Part shown: piece by piece, positions 17,074-25,089 of the stretch | Layout of the letters: every line of letters begins with the position of its first letter | Numbering within the stretch: position 1 is the stretch's first letter | Assembly (NCBI RefSeq): GCF_036053395.1 | Contig: NZ_CP107942.1 | Span: forward strand, 10,902,001-10,966,000 | Length of the DNA stretch: 64,000 bases | Direction: 5' to 3' | Source: Actinoplanes sp. NBC_00393 | GTDB taxonomy: Bacteria; Actinomycetota; Actinomycetes; Mycobacteriales; Micromonosporaceae | Translations under genes and position numbers: made by a program | Notes under the pieces: model-generated | Told to the model about the DNA's origin: nothing | The model's database searches: none | The model's input: the letters and a program-made list of their open reading frames with translations, nothing else

Positions 17074-17154
17074 GCGGTGGCGGTGAGCAGCAGCGCCTGC
17101 GCGGTGGCGGTGAGCAGCAGCGCCTGCGCGGTGGCGGTGAGCAGCAGCGCCTGC
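17074..17154. repeat. Three perfect 27-bp tandem copies
   Basis: A 27-bp unit starting GCGGTGGCGGTGAGCAG occurs at 17074, 17101 and 17128 without a mismatch, implying recent expansion. It lies between the membrane protein start and the SDR stop, outside both genes. Confidence 0.9.
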
Positions 17155-17165
17155 GCGTGCCGGCG

Positions 17166-17948
17166 TCAGCGGGTCATCATCCGGCCGAGGGCGGCGGTGG
17201 TCAGGCGGCGGCCGACGAGCCGGCCGGCGCCCATCATGAGCCGGTTGGCGCGGCCGGTGATCAGGCTGGGTGGCGGGGTGCGGCGGTCCAGCGCCTTCAG
17301 CGTGAGGGCGACGACCTGGTCGGCTTTCATCCGCCGGGTGCCGCCGTCGGCGCCCTGGCCGGCGACGTCGAAGAACTCGGTGTCGGTGGCGCCGGGGGAC
17401 AGGGCCATCACCCGCAGGCCGGTGCCGCGGGACTCGAAGTGCAGCGCCTCGGTGAAGCTGAGCACGTAGGCCTTGGTGGCGGCGTAGACGGCGAGGGTCG
17501 GGCCGGGCTGGTAGCCGGCGATGCTGGCCACGTTGACCAGGATGCCTGCGCCGTGGCGGCGCAGCGGCTCGATGAACGCGCGGCTGATCTCGGTCAGGCT
17601 GGTCACGTTGAGGGTGATCTCGTCGGTGAGCCGCTGCGGGTCGGCCTGGTGGAACAGGCTGTGCGTGCCGAACCCGGCGTTGTTGATCAGGCTGGTGATC
17701 TCGATGCCGTCGACGGCCGCGGCGAGTTTGGCGCCCGCGCCGGGGACGGCCAGGTCCATCGCGATCGGGGTGACGGTGACGCCGTGGTCGGCGGTGAGCG
17801 TGGTGGCGAGCGATTCGAGCCGGTCGCCGCGGCGGGCGACGAGGACCAGGTGGGAGCCGCGCTGGGCGAGCCGGCGGGCGAACTCGGCGCCGAGCCCGGA
17901 GCTGGCGCCGGTGATCAGGGTGGTCTGGTTGCGGTAGTCGACAGCCAT
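17166..17948 (-). CDS. SDR-family oxidoreductase
   Basis: 260 residues of a classical SDR (DltE/YqjQ-like group). TGASSGLG is the cofactor loop (about 14-21), ARR after beta-2 suggests NADP, and NNAG, VASIAGYQPGPTLAVYAATKAY (catalytic Ser, Tyr, Lys) and SPGATDT follow. The C-terminal 40 residues are Arg-rich. It is divergent from the TetR gene, with the operator candidate 17969-17983 between them, so this TetR probably represses it. The substrate is unknown. Confidence 0.85.
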   Translation of the reverse strand: MAVDYRNQTTLITGASSGLGAEFARRLAQRGSHLVLVARRGDRLESLATTLTADHGVTVTPIAMDLAVPGAGAKLAAAVDGIEITSLINNAGFGTHSLFHQADPQRLTDEITLNVTSLTEISRAFIEPLRRHGAGILVNVASIAGYQPGPTLAVYAATKAYVLSFTEALHFESRGTGLRVMALSPGATDTEFFDVAGQGADGGTRRMKADQVVALTLKALDRRTPPPSLITGRANRLMMGAGRLVGRRLTTAALGRMMTR

Positions 17949-17968
17949 GCTGACACGCTATGTCTATC

Positions 17969-17983
17969 TGGCACTGAGTGTCA
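17969..17983. promoter_or_regulatory. TetR operator candidate
   Basis: TGGCACT-G-AGTGTCA is a 15-bp near-perfect palindrome (6 of 7 arm positions pair). It lies between the SDR start (17948) and the TetR start (18013). Confidence 0.5.
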
Positions 17984-18012
17984 ATGGGGCATGGCGTGCT
18001 AGGTTCGGGGTC

Positions 18013-18591
18013 ATGACGCTCTGGTCCCGGACCCGCAACGCCGTCTACGGCGAGATCACCCGGACCGCGATGGAGCTCTTCCTGGCGCGCGGTTTCGACG
18101 CCACCACGATCGACGACATCGCCGCCGCGGCCGGCATCTCGCGGCGCTCGTTCTTCCGCTACTTCGGCACGAAGGAGGACGTGGTCCTCGGCGACCTGGC
18201 CGCCCGTGGCGAGTTGATCAAGGAGGCCCTCGAGGCCCGCCCGGACACCGAGGAGCCGTGGACCGCGCTGGTCAGCGCGCTGCACAGCGTCAAGGACGCT
18301 TCATCGGAGACCGACGAGGACATGCTCAAGGTCTTCACGATGGTCCATGAGACACCCTCGCTGCGCGCGCGCAGCATCGAGAAACACCTGCAATGGCAGG
18401 CACTGCTCACCCCCGAGGTCCGCCGCCGGCTGGGCGCCGATCCCGAAGACCCCTTTGAGGTACGGGCGGAAGCGCTCGTCGCCTGCGTGCTGACCTGCCT
18501 CGACGTGGCGGGTGAGGCGTGGGCCCGCAGCGCGGGGGCGGTCCCGCTGGAGGACCTGTTCGACAAGGCGGCCGCGGCCATCCACCGGTGA
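18013..18591 (+). CDS. TetR-family transcriptional regulator
   Basis: 192 residues. The N-terminal TetR HTH (about 12-58) contains FDATTIDDIAAAAGISRRSFFRYFGTKEDVV. The C-terminal ligand domain has conserved features of the MftR-like group (ARSIEKHLQWQALLTPEVRRRLG). The ATG at 18013 begins the domain properly and follows GGGG; a longer frame covers the operator region. It probably controls the divergent SDR gene and itself. The strong terminator 18592-18641 follows. Confidence 0.87.
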   Translation: MTLWSRTRNAVYGEITRTAMELFLARGFDATTIDDIAAAAGISRRSFFRYFGTKEDVVLGDLAARGELIKEALEARPDTEEPWTALVSALHSVKDASSETDEDMLKVFTMVHETPSLRARSIEKHLQWQALLTPEVRRRLGADPEDPFEVRAEALVACVLTCLDVAGEAWARSAGAVPLEDLFDKAAAAIHR

Positions 18592-18641
18592 CCACCTGCC
18601 GTTTCCCGGCGGCCGCGCTGGGGCCGGGAGCGGGCAGGTGG
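18592..18641. terminator. Bidirectional terminator between tetR and LLM genes
   Basis: Arms CCACCTGCC...CCCGGC (18592-18610) and the complement (18623-18641) pair over 16 of 19 positions, starting directly after the TetR stop and facing the convergent LLM gene. Confidence 0.75.
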
Positions 18642-18682
18642 TCGCGCGGTAGCCGAGGTACCTTTCGTAGCCCGTACCGAAA

Positions 18683-19639
18683 TCATCGCAATGCAGGCAG
18701 GACCTTCGCGCCGAACGTCTCCACGAACGGACCCAGATCCTGGCCCACGTGATGCAGGTAGATGCGGTCGAAGCCGAGCGCGGCGTAACCGCGCAGCAGG
18801 GCGATGTGACGCTCGAGGTCGGCGGAGACGTTGACGGTCTTCGCCACCTGCTCGACCGGCACGTTCTCGGAGATCACGTCGAACTCCTCGGCGGTGGCCA
18901 GGTCCCAGCAGACCGGCGGCCGGAAGATGTTGCTGCGCCACTGGTGGTGGGCGATCTCCTCAGCCTCGGCCTGGGTGGGCGCCCAGCTCAGGTGCACCTG
19001 GAGGCAGATCGGGCCGCGGCCGCCGGCGTCCCGGTACGCCGAGATCATCTCGCGCAGGTGCTGTTCCGGGGCGTTGACCGTGACCAGGCCGTCGGCCCAT
19101 TCCGCGCACCAGCGGGCCGTCTTCGTGCTGACCGCGGCGCCGATCAGGGGCGGGGTGATCTCCGGGCGGGTCCAGAGCCGGGCCCGGTCGACGGTGACCA
19201 GCCCGTCGCGGGAGACCTCCTCGCCGTTGAGCAGGTCGCGGATGACGTCGACGGACTCGCGCAGCCGCTGGTTGCGGACCTCCTTGCGGGGCCACTTGCC
19301 GCCGGTGATGTGCTCGTTGCTGTACTCGCCGGTGCCGAGCGCGGTCCAGAACCGGCCCGGGTACATCGAGCCCAGCGTGCCGATCGCCTGCGCGATGATC
19401 GCCGGGTGGTAGCGCTGGCCGGGCGCGTTGACCACGCCGAACGACAGGTTCGTGGCCTGTAGCGCGGCACCCAGCCAGGACCAGGCGAAACCGCTCTGGC
19501 CCTGGCGGGTGCTCCACGGTGAGAAGTGGTCGGAGCACATCGCGGCGTCGAAGCCGGCGCGTTCGGCGGCGATCACCGCTTCCAGGAGCGCGCCGGGCGG
19601 GATCTGCTCGTGCGAGGCGTGAATGCCGTACTCGGTCAT
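18683..19639 (-). CDS. LLM-class F420-dependent oxidoreductase
   Basis: A 318-residue luciferase-like TIM barrel of the F420-dependent (TIGR03557-like) group. GFDAAMCSDHFSPW and GQSGFAWSWLGAALQAT lie at the N-terminus, then PGRFWTALGTGEYSNEH. It would use F420H2 or F420 for hydride transfer; the substrate is unknown. It starts 10 bp after the stop of the copper-site lipoprotein gene on the same strand and is probably co-transcribed with it. Confidence 0.88.
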   Translation of the reverse strand: MTEYGIHASHEQIPPGALLEAVIAAERAGFDAAMCSDHFSPWSTRQGQSGFAWSWLGAALQATNLSFGVVNAPGQRYHPAIIAQAIGTLGSMYPGRFWTALGTGEYSNEHITGGKWPRKEVRNQRLRESVDVIRDLLNGEEVSRDGLVTVDRARLWTRPEITPPLIGAAVSTKTARWCAEWADGLVTVNAPEQHLREMISAYRDAGGRGPICLQVHLSWAPTQAEAEEIAHHQWRSNIFRPPVCWDLATAEEFDVISENVPVEQVAKTVNVSADLERHIALLRGYAALGFDRIYLHHVGQDLGPFVETFGAKVLPALR

Positions 19640-19649
19640 GGGCTGGTTG

Positions 19650-20801
19650 TTACCCAGCGGACATCACCATGATGCCGAGGCACATCTCGTCGCTGGTGCC
19701 CTCGCCCCACACCACGTACCGGGACGGCAGGCTCTTGAGCTGCGGCAGTTTCGCCCGCAGCGTGGCGTCGTGGGTGCAGGTCACCCGGACCACGTCGCCG
19801 CCGGTCACCTTGATCGGCTTGGCCAGCGGCACCAGCGCCTGGTTGTCGAAGTTGTAGTTCGGCTGGTCGAGGACGGTCTGCGCCCGGGCCGTGCCCGGGT
19901 TGAGCTCGACCTTGATCGAGCGGCCCAGCAGGTGCATGTGACCGGCGGCCATGTGGATCGTGCCGGCCTGCTCGATCGGCTGGTCGCAGCTCTGCGTGTT
20001 GCCCGGCTTGGGCGTGCCGCCGCTGCACCACTGGACCAGCTGGTCGACGGTCTGACCGGACTCCTCCCCGAAGCGTTTCGCCACGTCGGCGACGGCGGTC
20101 TCGCGGTCGCAGAGCGGTCCGGTGCCGCCGGGCTCGCAGGGCAGCTCGATCGGGGCCATCGCGAGCGCGGTCTCGAGCGGCTTGAGCTGCGTCTTGCCGT
20201 CGGCGAGGCGCATCTGCATGCCGGACTGGTCGCTGCCGGCGCCGCCGAGGAGGTTGTAGTGCACCTGCATGACGAGCTTGCTGCCGGGCGGCATCTCGAA
20301 GCCGTAGCCCGCCGGCATCAGCGTCTCGCCCGCGCCGGGCGCCCAGTGCGCGACCCAGGCGGTCTCACCCTGCACGCCGGAGTCGCCGAAGCAGGTCCAG
20401 CCCTCGCCGGGCGTGTCGGCGTCGACCTGGCCGGCGGCCTTCGCCTGCTCCGGGTCGAGCCGGTAGAAGATCGCGTGGTGCACGATGGCCGCGTTCTGCG
20501 GCAGGAACCTGCTGCCGGTCAGGTACGCCGGTTCGGTGAGCTGCGGGTCGACGAGGAAGCACCGGTACTCGTCGGTGCCGCCGTTGGGTGCCGCCGGCTT
20601 GTACGGCCGGCTGAGCCCGATGTCGGCGAAGCGTTCCCCGGTGCGCAGCGGCGCCGGCGGTGGCGCCGAGCCGGCGCTGTGCCCGGTGTGCGGGTCGGTG
20701 GCGGGCGCGGCGGGTGGATCAGCGGCTGGATCGGCTCCGCACCCCGCGGCCAGCAGCACGACGGCGAGCGCGCCGGCAGCACCGAGACGGCTGAATCTCA
20801 T
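19650..20801 (-). CDS. Lipoprotein with copper type II monooxygenase (PHM/DBM-like) fold
   Basis: 383 residues: a lipobox LAAGC gives the lipidated Cys21, followed by a Pro/Ala linker (about 22-55). The ligand set of peptidylglycine/dopamine monooxygenases is recognisable. For CuH there are His108-His109 (IVHHAIF) and His181 (VHYN). For CuM there are His288 and His290 (AGHMHLLG) and Met373 (DEMCLG). Multiple Cys could form disulfides. A membrane-anchored copper hydroxylase acting outside the cytoplasm is inferred; the substrate is unknown. ATG 20801 is the start of the signal peptide. It lies between the MMPL gene and the LLM gene, all on the minus strand. Confidence 0.8.
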   Translation of the reverse strand: MRFSRLGAAGALAVVLLAAGCGADPAADPPAAPATDPHTGHSAGSAPPPAPLRTGERFADIGLSRPYKPAAPNGGTDEYRCFLVDPQLTEPAYLTGSRFLPQNAAIVHHAIFYRLDPEQAKAAGQVDADTPGEGWTCFGDSGVQGETAWVAHWAPGAGETLMPAGYGFEMPPGSKLVMQVHYNLLGGAGSDQSGMQMRLADGKTQLKPLETALAMAPIELPCEPGGTGPLCDRETAVADVAKRFGEESGQTVDQLVQWCSGGTPKPGNTQSCDQPIEQAGTIHMAAGHMHLLGRSIKVELNPGTARAQTVLDQPNYNFDNQALVPLAKPIKVTGGDVVRVTCTHDATLRAKLPQLKSLPSRYVVWGEGTSDEMCLGIMVMSAG

Positions 20802-20891
20802 GTCGGCCTCCCCAAGGCCAGGTGACGAGAAGCGCCCATCATTCCAACGGTGCTGCCGGCGGCGGATCCGTGACAACCCGGATATAGACCC

Positions 20892-23024
20892 TTAAACGTC
20901 GGCCGGGACCCGCTCCCGCTCGGCGGCGGCGAGCTGCTTGGTGAGCTGTTCACCCTCGACGTCCACGTTCGGCAGCATCCGGTCCAGCCAGCGCGGCAGC
21001 CACCAGGCCGAGCGGCCGAGCAGCGACATCACGGCGGGGACGATGGTCATCCGTACGAGGAACGCGTCCACCGCGACCCCGAAGGCGAGCCCGAAGCCGA
21101 GCATCTTGATGATCGTGTCGTCGGCCAGGATGAATCCCGCGAAGACGCTCATCATGATCAGCGCGGCCGCGGTGACCACCCGGGCGCCGTGGCTCATCCC
21201 GGCGACCACGGCCTCGTCCGGCGTGGCGCCGTGCACGTATTCCTCGCGGGCCCGGGTGACCAGGAAGACCTCGTAGTCCATGGCCAGGCCGAACAGGATG
21301 CCGATCAGGAAGATCGGCATGATGCTGACCAGCGGGCCGGTGGAGTCCAGACCGATCAGGCCCGCCAGGTGGCCCTCCTGGAAGATGAAGACCAGCGCCC
21401 CGAATGCGGCCGCCACGCTGAGCAGGAATCCGGCGGTGGCCTTGAGCGGCACCACGATGCTGCGGAAGACCAGCATGAGGAGTACGAACGCGAGGCCGAC
21501 GACGATCGCGAGGTACGGAATCAGCGCGCCGGACAGCTTCTCCGAGATGTCGATGTTGACGGCGGTGGTGCCGGTGACGGCGAGACCGGGGATGCCGGAG
21601 GCGCGGATCTCGTGCACCAGGTCCTTGGTCGCCTCACTGGTCGGCGCGGAGGCCGGGATGACGGTGAGCATCGCGGTGTCGCCGGCCTTGTTGACGGTCG
21701 GCGGGGTGACCATGGCGACGTCGTTCATCTTGCCGATGACCTGCTGGGCCTGTTCCGCGCCGGCGGCCGGGAGGACCACCACGAGCGGGCCGTTCGAGCC
21801 GGCGCCGAAGCCCTCGGCGAGCTGGTCGTACGCCTTGCGCTGGGTGGACTCCACCGCGGCCGTGCTGTCGTCGGGCAGCGCGAGCCGCAGTTCGGTGGCC
21901 GGCAGGGCGACGACGGCGATCAGGCCGAGCGAGATCAGCAGCGCGGCCCAGCGGTGCCGCAGCACGCCGCGGGCCCAGCGCTCGCCGAACGGGACCTTGG
22001 CGCTGCTCCGCCGGTGCCGCTTCGGCAGGACCCGGCGGCCGGCGAAGCCGAGCAGGGCGGGGACCAGGCTGAGCGTGATCACCACGGCGACGGCGACTGT
22101 GCCGGCGGCGGCGACGCCCATCGCGGTGAGGAACGGGATGCCGGTGACGCTCAGCGCGGCCAGCGCGATGATCACGGTGAGGCCGGCGAAGACGACCGCG
22201 GAACCGGCGGTGCCGACCGCCCGGCCGGCGGCCTCCTCGCCGTCCCGGCCCGCGGCCAGCTCATGGCGGTAGCGGGAGACGACGAACAGCGCGTAGTCGA
22301 TGCCGACCGCCAGGCCGAGCATGGTGGCCAGCGCGGAGGTCGAGGACGACAGGTCGAAGAAGCCGGTGGCGACCTGGATGCCGAGCATCCCGATGCCGAC
22401 CCCGATCAGAGCGGTCAGCAGCGGCAACCCGGCGGCGACCAGCGAACCGAAGGTGATGATCAGGACCAGCGCGGCGACCGCGATGCCGATGCCCTCGGCG
22501 AGATGGCTCTGCTCGGCGGTCTGGGTGACCTCGCCGGAGTACTCGATCGCGACACCGGCGGTCTCCGCGCTGTCGCCGGCTGCCAGCAGCGCCTCGCGGT
22601 CCGCCACGGTGATGTCCGCGGCCGGGACCGCGTAGGTGACGGTCGCGTAGGCGGTCTGCAGGTCCTGCGAGATCGTCTTGGCCTCGAACGGTTCCGCCAC
22701 CGAGGCGACCTGCGGGGCCTTCGCCAGCGCGGCGACGGCCGCCTCGACCGCGGCCTTCTGCTCGGCGCCGGTGAGCTTCGCCTGCCCGGTCACGGTGAAG
22801 ACGACCTTGGCGGAGGCGGCGTCGCCACCGCCACCGAACTTCTCCTCGAGCACCTCCATGGCGCGCGACGACTCCGTGCCCGGGATCGAGAAGGCGTTGC
22901 TGGTCGGGCCGGACAGCGTCGCGGCGCCGATGCCGAACAGGGCCAGCACGGTGACCCAGACCGCCAGGGTCAGCCGGCGTTGCCGGAACGAGAACCGGCC
23001 GAGCCGGTACAACAGGGTTGCCAC
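20892..23024 (-). CDS. MMPL/RND-family transporter
   Basis: 710 residues and about 12 membrane helices in two halves, each a helix, a large extracytoplasmic loop, then five helices. Landmarks are SNAFSIPGTESSRAMEVLEEKFGGGG in loop 1, LGLAVGIDYALFVVSRYRHE (helix 4 region) and its second-half counterpart FGLAMDYEVFLVTRAREEY. Such proteins export lipids or hydrophobic compounds using proton motive force. The GTG start at 23024 has GGAGG 7 nt upstream. It is divergent from the histidine kinase, so regulation by that two-component system is plausible. Confidence 0.92.
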   Translation of the reverse strand: MATLLYRLGRFSFRQRRLTLAVWVTVLALFGIGAATLSGPTSNAFSIPGTESSRAMEVLEEKFGGGGDAASAKVVFTVTGQAKLTGAEQKAAVEAAVAALAKAPQVASVAEPFEAKTISQDLQTAYATVTYAVPAADITVADREALLAAGDSAETAGVAIEYSGEVTQTAEQSHLAEGIGIAVAALVLIITFGSLVAAGLPLLTALIGVGIGMLGIQVATGFFDLSSSTSALATMLGLAVGIDYALFVVSRYRHELAAGRDGEEAAGRAVGTAGSAVVFAGLTVIIALAALSVTGIPFLTAMGVAAAGTVAVAVVITLSLVPALLGFAGRRVLPKRHRRSSAKVPFGERWARGVLRHRWAALLISLGLIAVVALPATELRLALPDDSTAAVESTQRKAYDQLAEGFGAGSNGPLVVVLPAAGAEQAQQVIGKMNDVAMVTPPTVNKAGDTAMLTVIPASAPTSEATKDLVHEIRASGIPGLAVTGTTAVNIDISEKLSGALIPYLAIVVGLAFVLLMLVFRSIVVPLKATAGFLLSVAAAFGALVFIFQEGHLAGLIGLDSTGPLVSIMPIFLIGILFGLAMDYEVFLVTRAREEYVHGATPDEAVVAGMSHGARVVTAAALIMMSVFAGFILADDTIIKMLGFGLAFGVAVDAFLVRMTIVPAVMSLLGRSAWWLPRWLDRMLPNVDVEGEQLTKQLAAAERERVPADV

Positions 23025-23184
23025 GAGAGGTCCTCCGCTTCGGGCGTGATCGGACGCTGATCACGATCCCGGAGAAACGGCCGGCGGTCGTCCGGCCTGC
23101 GCAGGCGCCGGTGTACTGCATCCGCGGTATCCGGCGTGCGCCTCGTTACTGCGGGAACAGGACGATGCGGCGGGCCCGGCCGCC

Positions 23185-23190
23185 TACCGT
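23185..23190 (+). promoter_or_regulatory. Leaderless-type -10 box TACCGT for the histidine kinase
   Basis: TACCGT ends 7 nt before GTG 23198, the same arrangement as at 2217. It supports 23198 as the start. Confidence 0.45.
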
Positions 23191-23197
23191 CGTGATC

Positions 23198-24376
23198 GTG
23201 CAATACCTGGAACATCGGTGGGTGCCGCCCTGGCTCAACCGTCATCGGGCGCGGCTCGGTGACGTGGTGCTCGCGGCTGCCCAGCTCGTGGTGGTCCTGC
23301 GGCTGGACGGCGGACCGGTCACCGGATGGCTGGCTCTGCTGGCCCTGTTCGCTGCCGGGGCCACCCTGCTCCGCCGGCGGTACCCGGAGCATCTCCTGGC
23401 TCTGACCACCGTCCTAGCGGTGATCACCATCGTGGCCGGGACGCCGGGCGGCGGACTGTTCATCACGGTCGGCGTGCTGACGTACTCGGCCGCGCTCTAC
23501 AGTTCGCGCCGGCGTCCCTGGTTCTACGCCGCGGTGGTGTGGGGCACGCTGATCGCCGCCGGGACCGCGAAGCACGGCTGGAGCTGGTGGGAGCCGGGCC
23601 AGTTCGGGCTCTTCGCCTTCATCTTCGGCGGGGCCGGGGCCGGCGACTCGACCCGGATGCGCCGCGCCTACATCGCCGAGGTGACCGAACGGGCCCGCCA
23701 GGCCGAGCTGACCCGCGAGGAGGAGGCCCGGCGGCGGGTGATGGACGAGCGGCTGCGCATCGCCCGCGAACTGCACGACGTGGTGGCCCACCACATCGCG
23801 GTGATCAGCGTGCACGCCGGAGCGGCCGACCACGCGTTGCGCGACCAGCCGGAGAAGGTGTGGCCGGTGCTCGGGCACATCCGTACCGCCGCGGACACCG
23901 TCCTCGAGGAGATCAAATCGGTGATCAGCGTGCTGCGCGACCCGGACGAGATGACCAGCACCGAACCGACCCCCGGGATGGACCGGCTGCCCGACCTGCT
24001 CGACGGGCTGCGGGCCATGGGCTTCGCGGTCCGGCAGCAGCAGCGCGGCGACACCCGGCCGCTGCCCGCGGTGGTCGACCTGGCCGCGTTCCGGATCGTG
24101 CAGGAGGCGCTCACCAACGCCCACAAGTACGGCGACGGCAGCGCGCTGCTCGACATCGAGTACGGCCCGGACACCGTCGCCCTCGAGATCACCAACCGAA
24201 CGGCCCGGCCGCAGCCGCACAGCTCCGGATCCGGTCTGGGCCTGATCGGCATGCGGGAACGGGCCGCCGCCGCGCACGGCACGATCACCACCGGGGCCAT
24301 TGCGGGCGGCTCGTTCCGGGTCCACGCCGTGTTGCCCGCGGCAGCGATGGACAGCGACCGGAAGGTGCTGACGTGA
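23198..24376 (+). CDS. NarL-type sensor histidine kinase (HisKA_3)
   Basis: 392 residues: four or five N-terminal membrane helices (about 15-150) and no large sensor loop, then a HisKA_3 dimerisation domain with the phospho-acceptor His in RIARELHDVVAHHIAVISVHAG. A HATPase_c domain follows with N-box QEALTNAHKYG and G-box SGSGLGLIGMRERA. GTG 23198 was chosen by the TACCGT box; GTG 23192 and ATG 23165 are alternatives. Its stop overlaps the response regulator start (GTGA), so the pair is co-translated. Confidence 0.9.
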   Translation: MQYLEHRWVPPWLNRHRARLGDVVLAAAQLVVVLRLDGGPVTGWLALLALFAAGATLLRRRYPEHLLALTTVLAVITIVAGTPGGGLFITVGVLTYSAALYSSRRRPWFYAAVVWGTLIAAGTAKHGWSWWEPGQFGLFAFIFGGAGAGDSTRMRRAYIAEVTERARQAELTREEEARRRVMDERLRIARELHDVVAHHIAVISVHAGAADHALRDQPEKVWPVLGHIRTAADTVLEEIKSVISVLRDPDEMTSTEPTPGMDRLPDLLDGLRAMGFAVRQQQRGDTRPLPAVVDLAAFRIVQEALTNAHKYGDGSALLDIEYGPDTVALEITNRTARPQPHSSGSGLGLIGMRERAAAAHGTITTGAIAGGSFRVHAVLPAAAMDSDRKVLT

Positions 24377-25062
24377 CGATCCGGGTGCTGCTCGCCGACG
24401 ATCAGGCGCTGATCCGGGCCGGCTTCAAGATGATCATCGACGCCGATCCCGGGCTGGCGGTGGCGGGGGAGGCCGAGGACGGGCGGGAGGCGGTCGACCT
24501 GTGCCACACCGCGCGGATCGACGTGGTGCTGATGGACATCCGGATGCCGCACATGGACGGCATCGAGGCCACCCGGCGGATCGCCGCCGACGAGCGGCTG
24601 GCCGGGGTACGCGTACTCGTGCTGACCACGTTCGACAACGACGACAACGTGGTGCTCGCGCTGCAGGCCGGGGCGAGCGGATTCCTCGGCAAGAACGTCG
24701 CGCCGGCCGAACTGGTGAACGCGATCCGGGTGGTGGCGGCCGGTGAAGCACTGCTGTCGCCGAAGGCCACCCGGGGGCTGGTCAGCCGGTTCATCCACCA
24801 GATCCGGTCACCGGCGGTGCGCCGGCTGCCGGCTCTGGACCTGGTCACCGAGCGGGAGATGGAGATCATGGTGCTGGTCGCGCACGGGCTGAGCAACGAC
24901 GACATCGCCCAGCGGTTGCACGTCTCGCCGCTGACGGTCAAGACCCACGTCAACCGTACGATGATCAAGCTGAACGCTCGGGACCGGGCGCAACTCGTCG
25001 TCATCGCGTACCAGAACGACCTGCTCAGACCGACCGACGTGCTGCCGGAACCGGGCCGGTGA
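24373..25062 (+). CDS. NarL/LuxR-family response regulator
   Basis: 229 residues. The receiver domain (about 3-120) has acidic pocket LLADDQ, phospho-acceptor Asp in DVVLMDIRMPHMDG, Thr in VLVLTTFD and Lys in FLGKNV. The LuxR HTH (about 150-210) contains LTEREMEIMVLVAHGLSNDDIAQRLHVSPLTVKTHVNR-type sequence with VTEREME. It is the partner of the upstream kinase. Targets are unknown, though the divergent MMPL operon is a candidate. A terminator overlaps its stop. Confidence 0.92.
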   Translation: MTIRVLLADDQALIRAGFKMIIDADPGLAVAGEAEDGREAVDLCHTARIDVVLMDIRMPHMDGIEATRRIAADERLAGVRVLVLTTFDNDDNVVLALQAGASGFLGKNVAPAELVNAIRVVAAGEALLSPKATRGLVSRFIHQIRSPAVRRLPALDLVTEREMEIMVLVAHGLSNDDIAQRLHVSPLTVKTHVNRTMIKLNARDRAQLVVIAYQNDLLRPTDVLPEPGR

Positions 25063-25074
25063 GCCCGGCCCGGT
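25050..25074. terminator. Terminator between response regulator and GH43 genes
   Basis: ACCGGGCCGG (25050-25059) and CCGGCCCGGT (25065-25074) form a perfect 10-bp stem with a 5-nt loop, overlapping the response regulator stop; the neighbouring gene is convergent. Confidence 0.75.
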
Positions 25075-25089
25075 CACGACTTCGATCTC

